A stretch of DNA of 10,937 bases from Aquificaceae bacterium (GCA_015490115.1 WFYM01000145.1:1-10937); one strand, 5' to 3'; positions 1 through 7,530 are shown, counted from the stretch's first letter. Made by a program: numbers and translations. The notes: generated by a model from the sequence alone, not told the origin.

Positions 1-661
1 CGCTTATCTCGGAGAAGGTGGAGACTATCTCCTCCATGGTGTTCTTCAGCTTCTCCATCTCCTCGGAGAACTCCCTCAGGCTCTTTTCAGCCGTCTGGAC
101 CTTTTCCGCTATTGAGTTTGCGAACTCCTCCGTTTTGCCCGCGAGCCTCCTTACCTCCTCCGCAACGACCGCAAACCCCCTCCCAAGCTCTCCAGCCCTC
201 GCAGCCTCTATGGAAGCGTTAAGTGCTAAAATCGTTGTCTGCTCCACTATGGCGTTTATCTCCTTCACCGACGCCCTTATGCTCTCAAAGGAACCCTTCA
301 CCCTCTCGAGACCCTTCATGTAAATGTCCACCTCTTCCCTTAGCTTTGCAACCTTTTCGGAACCGCTCACAACCTTGTCCCTCGCCTCTTCAGCCCTCTT
401 GACCAAGCTGTCCATCTCCTCCTTCACGGAGACCGTGTTGCTAAGGATCGTTGAAGAGGTCTGGGAGAACTCCCCAGTAGCTGAACTTATCTTGTGGAAG
501 GTCTCCCTTATCTTTCCGAGCCCCCTGAAGAAGTGGTTGAATACGAACTTAGAGAGGTTCCTTATGTGGGAAAGCTCCCAGAGTTTTCTTGAAACCTTCC
601 TCAGGGTCTTCGCCCTGTTTTCAAGCTCCCTTATGTAAGCCTCTTGCCCCCTTCCCGTCAT
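1..661 (-). CDS. Cytoplasmic methyl-accepting chemotaxis protein (C-terminus cut off by window edge)
   Basis: This is a soluble chemoreceptor signalling protein; 220 N-terminal residues are visible and the frame stays open to the window edge, so the end is missing. The highly conserved MCP hairpin tip lies at about residues 134-174: QTTILALNASIEAARAGE followed by GRGFAVVAEEVRRLA, the region that binds CheA and CheW. The flanks are long charged helices, as expected for the antiparallel coiled coil. There is no signal peptide, transmembrane segment, HAMP or ligand-binding domain; the N-terminus is only about 45 basic residues before the helical part. The receptor therefore needs an external sensor. 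The ATG at 661 is preceded by a perfect GGAGGT six bases upstream that overlaps the stop codon of the diiron protein gene, so the two are translationally coupled. Family assignment is very secure; the partnership with the neighbour is inferred from this coupling and from known ODP/MCP pairs. Confidence 0.95.
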   Translation of the reverse strand, partial: MTGRGQEAYIRELENRAKTLRKVSRKLWELSHIRNLSKFVFNHFFRGLGKIRETFHKISSATGEFSQTSSTILSNTVSVKEEMDSLVKRAEEARDKVVSGSEKVAKLREEVDIYMKGLERVKGSFESIRASVKEINAIVEQTTILALNASIEAARAGELGRGFAVVAEEVRRLAGKTEEFANSIAEKVQTAEKSLREFSEEMEKLKNTMEEIVSTFSEIS

Positions 662-665
662 GGTA

Positions 666-1493
666 TTACCTCCAGACACCGTATATCCTCTCTATGAGGT
701 CAACTCCGCACTCGAGGTTCCTCAGCCACTCGAGGAACCTCCTCACGTTCTCACCTGAAAATATAGCCCCGTGCTGGGGTGCTATCATCTTTGGTTTCAG
801 CTCCTCTACCCTCCTCACCCAGAGTTCCAAAACCCTCCTCGAAGCCATATACCTCCTGTGGAATCCCTCCATGAGGGCTACGTGCCTCTCGAAGTCCTCT
901 ACAAAGAGATACCTCTCCCCCTTCGGGAAAACAGCTGCACCTATGTCTCCAGAAAAGAGTATGCCGGACCTTTCGTCGAAGAGGGAGAAGTTTCCCGTGG
1001 AGTGGAGAAAATGAGCGGGTATGAAGACCAGCCTGTCTCCCGAGGGGAGCATTACCTCTCCACCGCTGTCGTCTATCGGAACTATCCTCTCCACCTCCGC
1101 ACTTCCGAAGTGGGGGATGAACCTCACCCAGAGCCTGCTTATGTAGACCTTCGCAGGTGTGTTCTCGAGCCAGACAGCGACGCCGGAAGCCACGTCCGGG
1201 TCCTGATGGGTGTAAAAGATGATCTCTATGCTGTCCGGGTCTATGTAGGCGGAGACTGCGGAGAGGACCCTCGGGAGAACGTAGACACCGCCGGGGTCTA
1301 AGAGGACACCCTTTCCCCTGTTTACTATGAGATACTGGTTCGTCTGGACGAGACCCTCCTCCTCTTCCTCCTCCCAGCCGAGCCAGATGAACTTATGCTC
1401 CTCGTCTTCGTAGAGAACCTTTCCCTTTATTATCTCCTCTTTCGTCATCCCGACCACCTCCTTGAGGGTGTGTCCTTTCAGAGTTAACGGCAT
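666..1493 (-). CDS. ODP-like diiron protein of the metallo-beta-lactamase fold (probable oxygen/iron sensor for chemotaxis)
   Basis: Predicted 275-residue soluble protein with the metallo-beta-lactamase fold of flavodiiron proteins but no flavodoxin domain. Candidate metal ligands in family order are H96, D98 and D100 (THQDPD), H164 (LHSTGNF), D183 (FSGDIGA) and H241 (APQHGAIF). Flavodiiron enzymes usually read HxExDH in the first motif; here it is HQDPDV, so Glu is replaced by Asp and the following His by Val. A run of six Glu lies at residues 41-46. The gene directly precedes and is translationally coupled to a cytoplasmic MCP. This matches the oxygen-binding diiron protein (ODP) described in Treponema denticola and Thermotoga maritima, which binds O2 as a stable peroxo adduct and modulates CheA. 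I chose the ATG at 1493; a TTG at 1526 in frame would add 11 residues but has no ribosome binding site. Alternatives are an FprA-like O2/NO reductase component or a hydrolase. Confidence 0.85.
   Translation of the reverse strand: MPLTLKGHTLKEVVGMTKEEIIKGKVLYEDEEHKFIWLGWEEEEEEGLVQTNQYLIVNRGKGVLLDPGGVYVLPRVLSAVSAYIDPDSIEIIFYTHQDPDVASGVAVWLENTPAKVYISRLWVRFIPHFGSAEVERIVPIDDSGGEVMLPSGDRLVFIPAHFLHSTGNFSLFDERSGILFSGDIGAAVFPKGERYLFVEDFERHVALMEGFHRRYMASRRVLELWVRRVEELKPKMIAPQHGAIFSGENVRRFLEWLRNLECGVDLIERIYGVWR
668..673 (-). promoter_or_regulatory. Ribosome binding site of the MCP gene, overlapping the upstream stop codon
   Basis: On the minus strand GGAGGT lies six bases before the ATG at 661, and its last T is the first base of the TAA that ends the diiron protein gene. 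A ribosome finishing the sensor is placed on the receptor's start site, which favours balanced synthesis of the two proteins. Confidence 0.8.
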
Positions 1494-1507
1494 GAGGGCT
1501 TCAGATT

Positions 1508-2119
1508 TTAACGCCTCCTCTCCCAAAGGACACCCACGAGGGGAGGGAGCCAGCAGAGGTTTGCGGCTATAGTCTCGAAAGCTACGAGCAGGTTCTTCGT
1601 AGGAGAAAAGCCGAGGAGCCTCGCCGTCAAAAGCCCTACAGGAACTATCAGTATAACGAGTAGGCTCGTGAGCATAACCGGGTTCTTAACGTAAGAGAGA
1701 AAGCCCCTCTTCAGACTTTTTTCCTTCCTCACCATATAGACGAGTCCCGCTACGTTGGCACCTATCTGGTCGCTCATCGCATAGAGGTATGGTATGTAAA
1801 ACCCTTCCCACCCGTAGACATCTATGCCGACAAGCCTGCTCCCGAAGTCGGCGACCCAAGGAAACACCATACCGAGGAGCTTCCCGAGTCCGTAAGCCTG
1901 AGCGAGCGATCCGGCGGAGCCTGATATCCTCTTCTTCAGGGCGAATATACCTTCCATGATGCTCTCCCCCTCCCCTGCGAGGGTCCTTACCGCCCACTCC
2001 CCTATCGGGTTTTTCCTGACTCCCGCGGAGTCAAGAATCCAACCCAAAAAGAGGGAACCTAAGAAGCCTGCGAAGGTGAACTTTATAAGCTCTCCGAACT
2101 CCTCACGCTCTTTCGACAC
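1508..2119 (-). CDS. Unknown integral membrane protein, 203 aa
   Basis: I do not recognise this family. The protein has about four or five hydrophobic segments: residues 12-31, a weaker one around 76-92, 105-129, 147-171 and 176-198. Between the first and second there is a polar region of about 45 residues, and a basic loop (RKEKSLKRG) near 131-139 separates the later helices. No metal-binding cluster or catalytic motif stands out; one Cys lies in the last helix (ANLCW). It starts with GTG at 2119, supported by GGAGGT five bases upstream, and overlaps the end of the pump gene by 17 bases, so it is translated from the same message. Its stop is 14 bases before the ATG of the diiron protein gene. 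Position suggests a link either to metal efflux or to the sensor pair behind it; the sequence does not decide between these. Reality of the gene is likely because of the overlap, the ribosome binding site and the lack of any other frame. Confidence 0.75.
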   Translation of the reverse strand: MSKEREEFGELIKFTFAGFLGSLFLGWILDSAGVRKNPIGEWAVRTLAGEGESIMEGIFALKKRISGSAGSLAQAYGLGKLLGMVFPWVADFGSRLVGIDVYGWEGFYIPYLYAMSDQIGANVAGLVYMVRKEKSLKRGFLSYVKNPVMLTSLLVILIVPVGLLTARLLGFSPTKNLLVAFETIAANLCWLPPLVGVLWERRR

Positions 2120-5100
2120 TCGGGACCTCCACCCTCTCCGGGAACCTCTTGTATACCATCTCGTAGACAGCGGGGAGTATGATCAGGGTAAGGAGTGTTG
2201 AGGTGAGTATGCCTCCCACGACTACAGTAGCTAAAGGCTTTTGGACTTCGGATCCTATGTCCCTTATCACAAGTAAGGGTATGAGACCTATGAAGGTTGT
2301 TATCGCCGTGATGAGTATGGGTCTGATTCTCAGGATAGCAGCTTTTCTTACAGCTTCGGAGATGTCGTAGCCCTCTTCGAGCAGGTATCTTATGTAGGAT
2401 ACCAAGACGACACCGTTTAGGGTAGCTATCCCGAATATGGCTATGAAGCCGATAGCCGAGGGGACAGACAGGTTAAAGCCCGAGATGTAGAGGGCTACTA
2501 TCCCCCCTATCACGGCGAAGGGGACGTTTAGCATAACGACGAGGGCGTCCCTCACCGAGTTGAAGTTGAGGTAGAGGAGGACGAATATGAGGAATATGGA
2601 AACCGGGACAGCGACAGAAAGCCTCTTCATAGCCCTCTGCTGGTTCTCGAACTGACCGCCGTAGGTTATGAAGTAGCCCTTGGGTAGCTTTATCTCCCTC
2701 TGTATCCTCTCCTGAAGCTCCTTCACGAAGCTCCCTATGTCCCTCCCCTCCACGTTGCACATCACAAGTGCATACCTTATGTTGTTTTCCCTTCTGATGA
2801 CGAAGAGTCCGGGTTCTACCCTTATGTCCGCAACGTCCCCGAAGGTGAGGATCTTCCCGTCCCTCTCGAAGATGGGGATCTCTTTTAGCCTCTCAACGTT
2901 CCCCCTGAACTCCTCGGGAAGGGAGAGGATTATAGGGAAGAGGTAGGTGTCCCTTTGAAGGACCCCTATCTCAGCCCCTCCGAGGGAGTATTTTATGACG
3001 TTCAGGACTTCTTCCGCTGTTATCCCGAACCTCTCGAGCGTCTCCCACTTGGGATAAACTCTCAGCTGGAGCCTCCCCGCTTGGATCTCCTTCTGGACGT
3101 CGACCGCTCCGGGGACCTTCTCCGTTATCTCCTTAACTTTTTCCGCTATCTGGTTGAGGAGCTGAGGATCCTGACCGAATATCTTTATGGCTATGTCAGC
3201 CCTCACACCTGAGAGAAGCTCGTCTATCCTCATCTTTATGGGCTGGGTAAAGCCTATGGAGGCGGGGAGCCAAGCGAACCTCTCCCTCAAGATCTGGTTG
3301 AACTCCTCCCTCGTCTTGAAGCTCCTCCACTCGCTCTGGGGCTTTAAGATTATCCAAGTCTCAATGTAGTTTATGTCCACAACCTCTCCCTTTTCAGCCC
3401 TCCCGACCGTTGAGAAGGTCCTCACCACCTCAGGGAACTTGAGTGCTTCTTTTTCTATCGCTGTTGCCACCCTCTTCGCCTCCTCTAAGGAGACGTTAGG
3501 GTCGAGGAAGACCTTAACTATCACGGAACCCTCCTCAAGCTCTGGTGCGAACTCGGTCCCTATCCTCGTGAGGAGGAAGAGGCTGAAGAAGAAGGCTACA
3601 ACGACGGTCGCTATTATCGGGACCCTGAGCTTGAAGCTGAGGTCGAGGACCCTCCCGTATACCCTGTGTATGACCTGCATGACCTTGCTATACGTTGTCT
3701 TCCCGGGCTTCAGGAAGTAGTAGGTAAGGACCGGTATGAATGTGAAGGCGATGAGCATCGAGGATATTAAGGCTATTATAAGTGTTAGGGCGAGGGGCTT
3801 GAAGTATTTCCCCTCTATGGACTCGAAGACAAATATGGGTGAGAAGACTATCACTATTATGAGGACAGCAAAGAAGACGGGTCTCCACACCTCCTTTATG
3901 GAGTCGAGTATTACGGAGAACTTGAAGGCTCCCCTCCTCTCTGAGAGGTGTCTGTATATGTTCTCCACTATCACCACCGAGGAGTCCACGAACATCCCTA
4001 TCCCTATTGCGAGACCGCCGAGGGTCATGAGGTTCCCCGACATACCCGTGTTCTTCATAACTATGAAAGCGGTAAGGAGCGTTATGGGTAGCGAGGATAT
4101 CACTATGAGGGAAGCCCTGAGGTTGCCGAGGAGGATAGCAGTGACTATCGCGACGAGGAGCATACCGCTAAAGAGAGCCTTCTGTATGGTGGCGACAGCC
4201 TTCTCCGTAAGGTAAGCCTGATCGTATAAGTGTTCTATCTTCACGCCTTCGGGGAGTATCTCCTGTATTTCCTTTAGCTTCTTCTTTACTTTGTCCACGA
4301 CCTCCTTCGTGTTCTCGTATATCCTCTTTACAACCACGTTCCCCTGGACCTCCCTCCCGTCCATGGTGAAGGCTCCCCTTCTGTTCGGGACCTCTCCCCT
4401 TACAACCCTCGCAACGTCTCCTACGTAGACGCTAACCCCTTTCTCTTCGTCAACTTTTACCGGTATCCTCAATATGTCCTCTATTGAGTAGACCCTTCCC
4501 AGTCCCCTAACGACGAGATCTCCCTCAGCGGACTGGAAGAATCCTCCACCGACGAGGACGTTGTTCTTTCTCAGAGCCTCTATCAGATCCTCCAAGGTTA
4601 TGCCGTAGGCTATCATCTTGTTGGGGTCGGGGACAACGAGGTACGCTATCTCCGGACCGAACTGGACTATCTCCTCAACACCTCCCACGCTCATTATGAG
4701 GGGTCTCACCATCCACTGCTGTATGACCGACTTTAGCTCCTCGTTAGTGTATTTCCCGCTCGTGTCGTGGAGAACGTAGAGGAGTGCGTTCCCGAGACCG
4801 GTCGAGTTGGGACCCATCACGGGGTTGAAGCCCTCCGGTATCCTCTCCCTCGCGTCGGGGAGCTTCTCCATGACAAGCCTTCTCGCGAAGTAAACGTCTG
4901 TCCCGTCCTTGAAGAAGACGGAAACGTAGGAGAGTCCGGGGAGGGAGACGCTCCTTACAAGCTCGACGTCCTTCAGACCGTTCACAACGGACTCTATGGG
5001 TATGGTGATCAGGGTCTCCACCTCCTCAGCTGAGAGTCCGGGAGCTTCCGTGTATACGTTCACCTGAACGGGAGTAGGATCCGGAAATGCGTCTATGGGT

Positions 5101-5189
5101 AGCTTCCTGAAGCTGTAAACACCGTAAACAACGACACCGACGAGAGCTATGAGGACCAAGAGCCTGAACTTAAGGACCAGCCTAAACAT
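2103..5189 (-). CDS. Heavy-metal efflux RND pump, CzcA/CusA family
   Basis: Inner membrane proton-driven pump of the heavy-metal efflux (HME) RND family, 1028 residues, the normal full length. It opens with the typical first helix followed by KLPIDAFPDPTPVQV. Two groups of membrane helices flank large periplasmic loops (about residues 30-335 and 545-860). Helix 4 carries AIGIGMFVDSSVVIVEN with D402 and E409, probable proton relay residues. The C-terminal half has the family marks LLSGVRADIAIKIFG and ATLNGVVLVSYIRY. By alignment from memory, the three CusA methionines that bind Cu(I)/Ag(I) correspond to Y608, E657 and I723, so a divalent metal such as Zn, Co, Cd or Ni is more likely; the exact ion cannot be told. 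I chose ATG at 5189 because GGAGGT lies six bases before it; a GTG at 5195 would abut that site. The start is seven bases... downstream of the adaptor stop region, within one message. Confidence 0.95.
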   Translation of the reverse strand: MFRLVLKFRLLVLIALVGVVVYGVYSFRKLPIDAFPDPTPVQVNVYTEAPGLSAEEVETLITIPIESVVNGLKDVELVRSVSLPGLSYVSVFFKDGTDVYFARRLVMEKLPDARERIPEGFNPVMGPNSTGLGNALLYVLHDTSGKYTNEELKSVIQQWMVRPLIMSVGGVEEIVQFGPEIAYLVVPDPNKMIAYGITLEDLIEALRKNNVLVGGGFFQSAEGDLVVRGLGRVYSIEDILRIPVKVDEEKGVSVYVGDVARVVRGEVPNRRGAFTMDGREVQGNVVVKRIYENTKEVVDKVKKKLKEIQEILPEGVKIEHLYDQAYLTEKAVATIQKALFSGMLLVAIVTAILLGNLRASLIVISSLPITLLTAFIVMKNTGMSGNLMTLGGLAIGIGMFVDSSVVIVENIYRHLSERRGAFKFSVILDSIKEVWRPVFFAVLIIVIVFSPIFVFESIEGKYFKPLALTLIIALISSMLIAFTFIPVLTYYFLKPGKTTYSKVMQVIHRVYGRVLDLSFKLRVPIIATVVVAFFFSLFLLTRIGTEFAPELEEGSVIVKVFLDPNVSLEEAKRVATAIEKEALKFPEVVRTFSTVGRAEKGEVVDINYIETWIILKPQSEWRSFKTREEFNQILRERFAWLPASIGFTQPIKMRIDELLSGVRADIAIKIFGQDPQLLNQIAEKVKEITEKVPGAVDVQKEIQAGRLQLRVYPKWETLERFGITAEEVLNVIKYSLGGAEIGVLQRDTYLFPIILSLPEEFRGNVERLKEIPIFERDGKILTFGDVADIRVEPGLFVIRRENNIRYALVMCNVEGRDIGSFVKELQERIQREIKLPKGYFITYGGQFENQQRAMKRLSVAVPVSIFLIFVLLYLNFNSVRDALVVMLNVPFAVIGGIVALYISGFNLSVPSAIGFIAIFGIATLNGVVLVSYIRYLLEEGYDISEAVRKAAILRIRPILITAITTFIGLIPLLVIRDIGSEVQKPLATVVVGGILTSTLLTLIILPAVYEMVYKRFPERVEVPSVERA
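2125..2130 (-). promoter_or_regulatory. Ribosome binding site deciding a GTG start for the unknown membrane protein
   Basis: GGAGGT on the minus strand ends five bases before the GTG at 2119 and sits inside the last codons of the pump gene. It supports the non-ATG start and translational coupling to the pump. Confidence 0.75.
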
Positions 5190-5195
5190 CTTCAC

Positions 5196-5201
5196 ACCTC
5201 C
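5196..5201 (-). promoter_or_regulatory. Ribosome binding site deciding the start of the RND pump
   Basis: GGAGGT on the minus strand ends six bases before the ATG at 5189 and directly touches an in-frame GTG at 5193-5195. Normal spacing favours the ATG, making the pump two residues shorter than the longest reading frame. Confidence 0.8.
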
Positions 5202-6284
5202 TCAGTGGGTGTGACCGGTCTCCTCCACGCCGACGAGCTTAGTCTTCAAAAAGACTGTCCCGGAGACCGCTATCCTCTCCCCTTCCCTAACACCCTCCTC
5301 AATCACGTAGTAGCCGTCCACTTCTCTCTCTATGTGGACCTCCCTCGGCTCGAACTTCCCCCCCTTCCAGACGAAGGCTACCTTCTTCCCCTCTATATCT
5401 TGGACCGCACTCTTCGGTATGAGGATAGCCATCTCACCTCCCGTCCTTATCTCCAAGCTCACGAACATACCGGGCTTTAGCGTGTGTTTCGGGTTATTTG
5501 CTACACACCTTATCCTCACCCTTCTCGTCTTCCTGTCCACCTCGTGACCTATGAAGTCCACCCTGCAAGTCTGGTTCCCCGTCTCGTGGACTACCCTTCC
5601 TATCATGCCCTCCCTTATCATCCTCGCCGACCTCTCGTCAGCCCAGCCGTAGACCCAGAGGACATCGTGGGAGTGGATCTTGAAAAGCTCCCTGTCCGGA
5701 CCGACGCCCTCCCCGAGGACCACGTTCTGCTCAACGACGTATCCTGTCCCCGGAGATCTGAGAAGCAAGTGGTATCCCTTTATGTCCCCGAAGCTCCTCA
5801 GCCTCTCCTTCAGAGCCAGATACTCACCCTTCGCCCTCTCATACTCTATCATCGAGTTGTAGAACCTCGTGTATGGTATAACCTCCTGAGAGTAGAGTTC
5901 CTTGTCCCTCTCGTATATCTTCTTCGCCGTCTCCATCTTCACCTTAGCCATCTCAAGCTCACCTATGAGGTCCGCAAGCTCCGGAGAGTATATCTCAGCC
6001 ACGGGGTCTCCTTTCTTTACGAAGTCTCCCTCCTTCACGTATATCTTCCTCACTATGCCCTCTATGGGGCTGTAAACGGAGAAGCTAAGGAGGGGGTTTT
6101 CTCTGACCTCAGCCGGCATCCTTACCACCTTACCCGCCGGTCTCTTCTTCACCACATCGAGCTTTATACCGAGTTCCCTCAGAGCCTCTTCCGTCATGTG
6201 TATCTCCTGCATTTCTTCGTGATGCTCGTGCTTCTCTCCTCCGAGGACTAAGAGGGAAAACACGAGAAGTAAAAGCACCCTCAT
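5202..6284 (-). CDS. Periplasmic adaptor (membrane fusion protein) of the metal efflux system, CzcB/CusB type
   Basis: This 360-residue protein links the inner membrane pump to the outer membrane channel. Residues 1-15 form a hydrophobic signal sequence without a lipobox cysteine. Two halves of a lipoyl-like barrel-sandwich are visible at about 71-100 (SPIEGIVRKIYVKEGDFVKKGD) and 177-202 (RSPGTGYVVEQNVVLGEGV), separated by a helical hairpin. A beta-barrel domain follows, with LKPGMFVSLEIR near 279-290, and then a membrane-proximal domain. The mature N-terminus is His-rich (EKHEHHEE, residues 17-24, then H29 M30) and the protein ends GHTH; both could hold metal. It begins with ATG overlapping the TGA of the channel gene (ATGA), with GGAGGT eight bases upstream, and its stop lies 12 bases before the pump start. 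Family is certain; the substrate is not. Confidence 0.93.
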   Translation of the reverse strand: MRVLLLLVFSLLVLGGEKHEHHEEMQEIHMTEEALRELGIKLDVVKKRPAGKVVRMPAEVRENPLLSFSVYSPIEGIVRKIYVKEGDFVKKGDPVAEIYSPELADLIGELEMAKVKMETAKKIYERDKELYSQEVIPYTRFYNSMIEYERAKGEYLALKERLRSFGDIKGYHLLLRSPGTGYVVEQNVVLGEGVGPDRELFKIHSHDVLWVYGWADERSARMIREGMIGRVVHETGNQTCRVDFIGHEVDRKTRRVRIRCVANNPKHTLKPGMFVSLEIRTGGEMAILIPKSAVQDIEGKKVAFVWKGGKFEPREVHIEREVDGYYVIEEGVREGERIAVSGTVFLKTKLVGVEETGHTH

Positions 6285-7462
6285 CTCTCAACACCTCCTA
6301 TGGATATAAACTCCGCGAAGGCAAAGTGTATGTCCCTCAGTATCCTCGCCCTGCTCACGAGAAGCTCGTAATACCTCCTCCTCACATCCGAGAGTTCCAA
6401 AAGGGTTATCACCCTCAGTCTGTAGCTCCTTATGGCGAGGTCAAGCTCCTCCTTAGCCCTCGGGATCACGACGTTTTCGATCCTCTCGAGTTCCCTTTTG
6501 AGAGCTGAGAGCCTTATCTTTATGGACCTTAGCCTCTTCCTCACCCTCAGGATCTCTCCCTCGAGCCTCCTCTTTAGAGCCTCCTTTTGGTAGATCTTCT
6601 CCAGTATCTCACCCTGCCTCCTGTAGAAAACGGGTATGCCTACGGAAAGGGAGAGGCGAAGACCGTAGTAGCCCTCCTCCGAATCTTCCACTATAAAGCC
6701 GGCGGAAAGGGTAGGCTTTGCGAGGGCTTTCTCGAGATCCACACCCCTCTCCACAGCCCTTATCCTCCTCTTTATAGCCCTCACCGTGGGGAGGTCCTCA
6801 AGCTCGATGTCCCTTATATCCCTTATCTCCCTCAGGTTCCCCTCCACATCCTCCACCTCCGCGTTTATGACCCTCTCGAGGTCTCTCAGGGAAGCCCTGA
6901 ACTCAGCCTCCGCAATTTTCAGCCTCACCTCTGCTAGGTCCCTCTCCCTCTTTGCTCTTAAGAGGTCGAGCTGGGTCACCTCTCCGAGCTGGTAAGCCCT
7001 CCTTACGAACTCCTCCACCTCCTCGGCGGTCCTCAGGTTCTCCCTCCATATGTTCACTATCTCCTTCCTGAAGAGGGCTTCGTAAAAGAGTCTGTAGACT
7101 TCGGCGAGGACCTCCCTCCTCCTCGCCTCGAGGAAATTCTTGAAGGCTTCCCTCTCCTCCCTGACGACGAGCCTGCTCTTTTCCCTAACACCCCAAAGGG
7201 GTATGGGCTGGGAAACTCCGAAAAGGTATATTGGTCTCCCTTCGGGTCTTCCGTACCTCTCCGTCGTCACGAAACCGCTCTCTACGTCAGCCTCAGGGTT
7301 CGGGAAGGCGTAGGCTGCTATCTCTCTCCCCCTGAAGCTGTCGAGGTCCTTTTCTAAAGCCTTCAGCTCCGGGTTCCTCTGGAGAGCCAATTTCATAGCC
7401 TCCTCGAGGGTTATACCGTAGCTCCAAGTAACAAGCATGAGAAAGGCAACTACCACAGCCAT
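6281..7462 (-). CDS. Outer membrane efflux channel, TolC/CzcC family
   Basis: This 393-residue protein is the outer membrane exit channel of the tripartite efflux system. It has an N-terminal signal sequence (about residues 1-16), then the OEP-family opening ITLEEAMKLALQRNPELKAL. Two long, strongly charged helical hairpins follow, the second half repeating the pattern of the first, as in TolC. The beta-barrel parts are indicated by YLFGVSQPIPLWG and LRLSLSVGIPVFYRRQG, both typical of CzcC-like members. It is slightly shorter than many TolC proteins and has no lipidation cysteine. The ATG at 7462 has GGAGGT six bases upstream, and the TGA overlaps the adaptor start by four bases. It is the first gene of the three-gene efflux set and follows the only intergenic gap longer than about 15 bases in the window. 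Confidence 0.92.
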   Translation of the reverse strand: MAVVVAFLMLVTWSYGITLEEAMKLALQRNPELKALEKDLDSFRGREIAAYAFPNPEADVESGFVTTERYGRPEGRPIYLFGVSQPIPLWGVREKSRLVVREEREAFKNFLEARRREVLAEVYRLFYEALFRKEIVNIWRENLRTAEEVEEFVRRAYQLGEVTQLDLLRAKRERDLAEVRLKIAEAEFRASLRDLERVINAEVEDVEGNLREIRDIRDIELEDLPTVRAIKRRIRAVERGVDLEKALAKPTLSAGFIVEDSEEGYYGLRLSLSVGIPVFYRRQGEILEKIYQKEALKRRLEGEILRVRKRLRSIKIRLSALKRELERIENVVIPRAKEELDLAIRSYRLRVITLLELSDVRRRYYELLVSRARILRDIHFAFAEFISIGGVER

Positions 7463-7504
7463 CTTCTGACCTCCATGGGATTTTCGGGTTTTGAGGACAA
7501 CCTA
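7463..7504 (-). promoter_or_regulatory. 42-base gap before czcC: ribosome binding site, no clear promoter
   Basis: This is the longest space between genes in the window. Reading the minus strand it contains the czcC ribosome binding site GGAGGT (7469-7474). I see no convincing -35/-10 pair. Together with the last codons of the upstream gene it forms an inverted repeat (7492-7498 with 7524-7530), which could be an RNA hairpin separating the small gene from the efflux genes. Confidence 0.4.
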
Positions 7505-7530
7505 TCAGACGATCAGACGAACGGTCCTCA
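7492..7530 (-). repeat. Inverted repeat at the end of the small secreted protein gene
   Basis: The arms TGAGGAC and GTCCTCA (7492-7498 and 7524-7530) are perfect 7-base complements with a 25-base loop. There is no T-rich tail after it on the minus strand, so it is a poor intrinsic terminator. It could be an RNA processing or attenuation element, or chance. Confidence 0.3.
7504..7519. repeat. Tandem 8-base duplication at the stop codon of the small gene
   Basis: The plus strand reads ATCAGACG twice in direct succession. On the minus strand this gives CGTCTGAT CGTCTGAT, and the second copy supplies the TGA stop of the 113-residue protein. It looks like a small local duplication that may have changed the C-terminus. 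Confidence 0.6.

Noticed and set aside
771..1301. Plus-strand open frame of 176 codons opposite the diiron protein gene
   Set aside because: Shadow of the metallo-beta-lactamase-fold gene; no recognisable motif, composition typical of an antisense frame.
1356..1373. Run of Glu codons in the diiron protein as a possible frameshift or assembly error
   Set aside because: The frame and the family similarity continue normally on both sides, so it is simply an acidic stretch.
1494..1526. Upstream TTG start for the diiron protein
   Set aside because: No ribosome binding site precedes it, and it would overlap the upstream gene by 19 bases; the ATG at 1493 is more natural, although its own ribosome binding site is also distant.
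5190..5195. GTG start two codons upstream for the RND pump
   Set aside because: It would touch the GGAGGT ribosome binding site with no spacing; the ATG at 5189 has the normal six bases.
5484..6251. Long plus-strand open frame (255 codons) opposite the adaptor gene
   Set aside because: It is antisense to a clear CzcB-type gene; the translation is low-complexity in Leu, Pro, Arg and Tyr, with no domain and no ribosome binding site.
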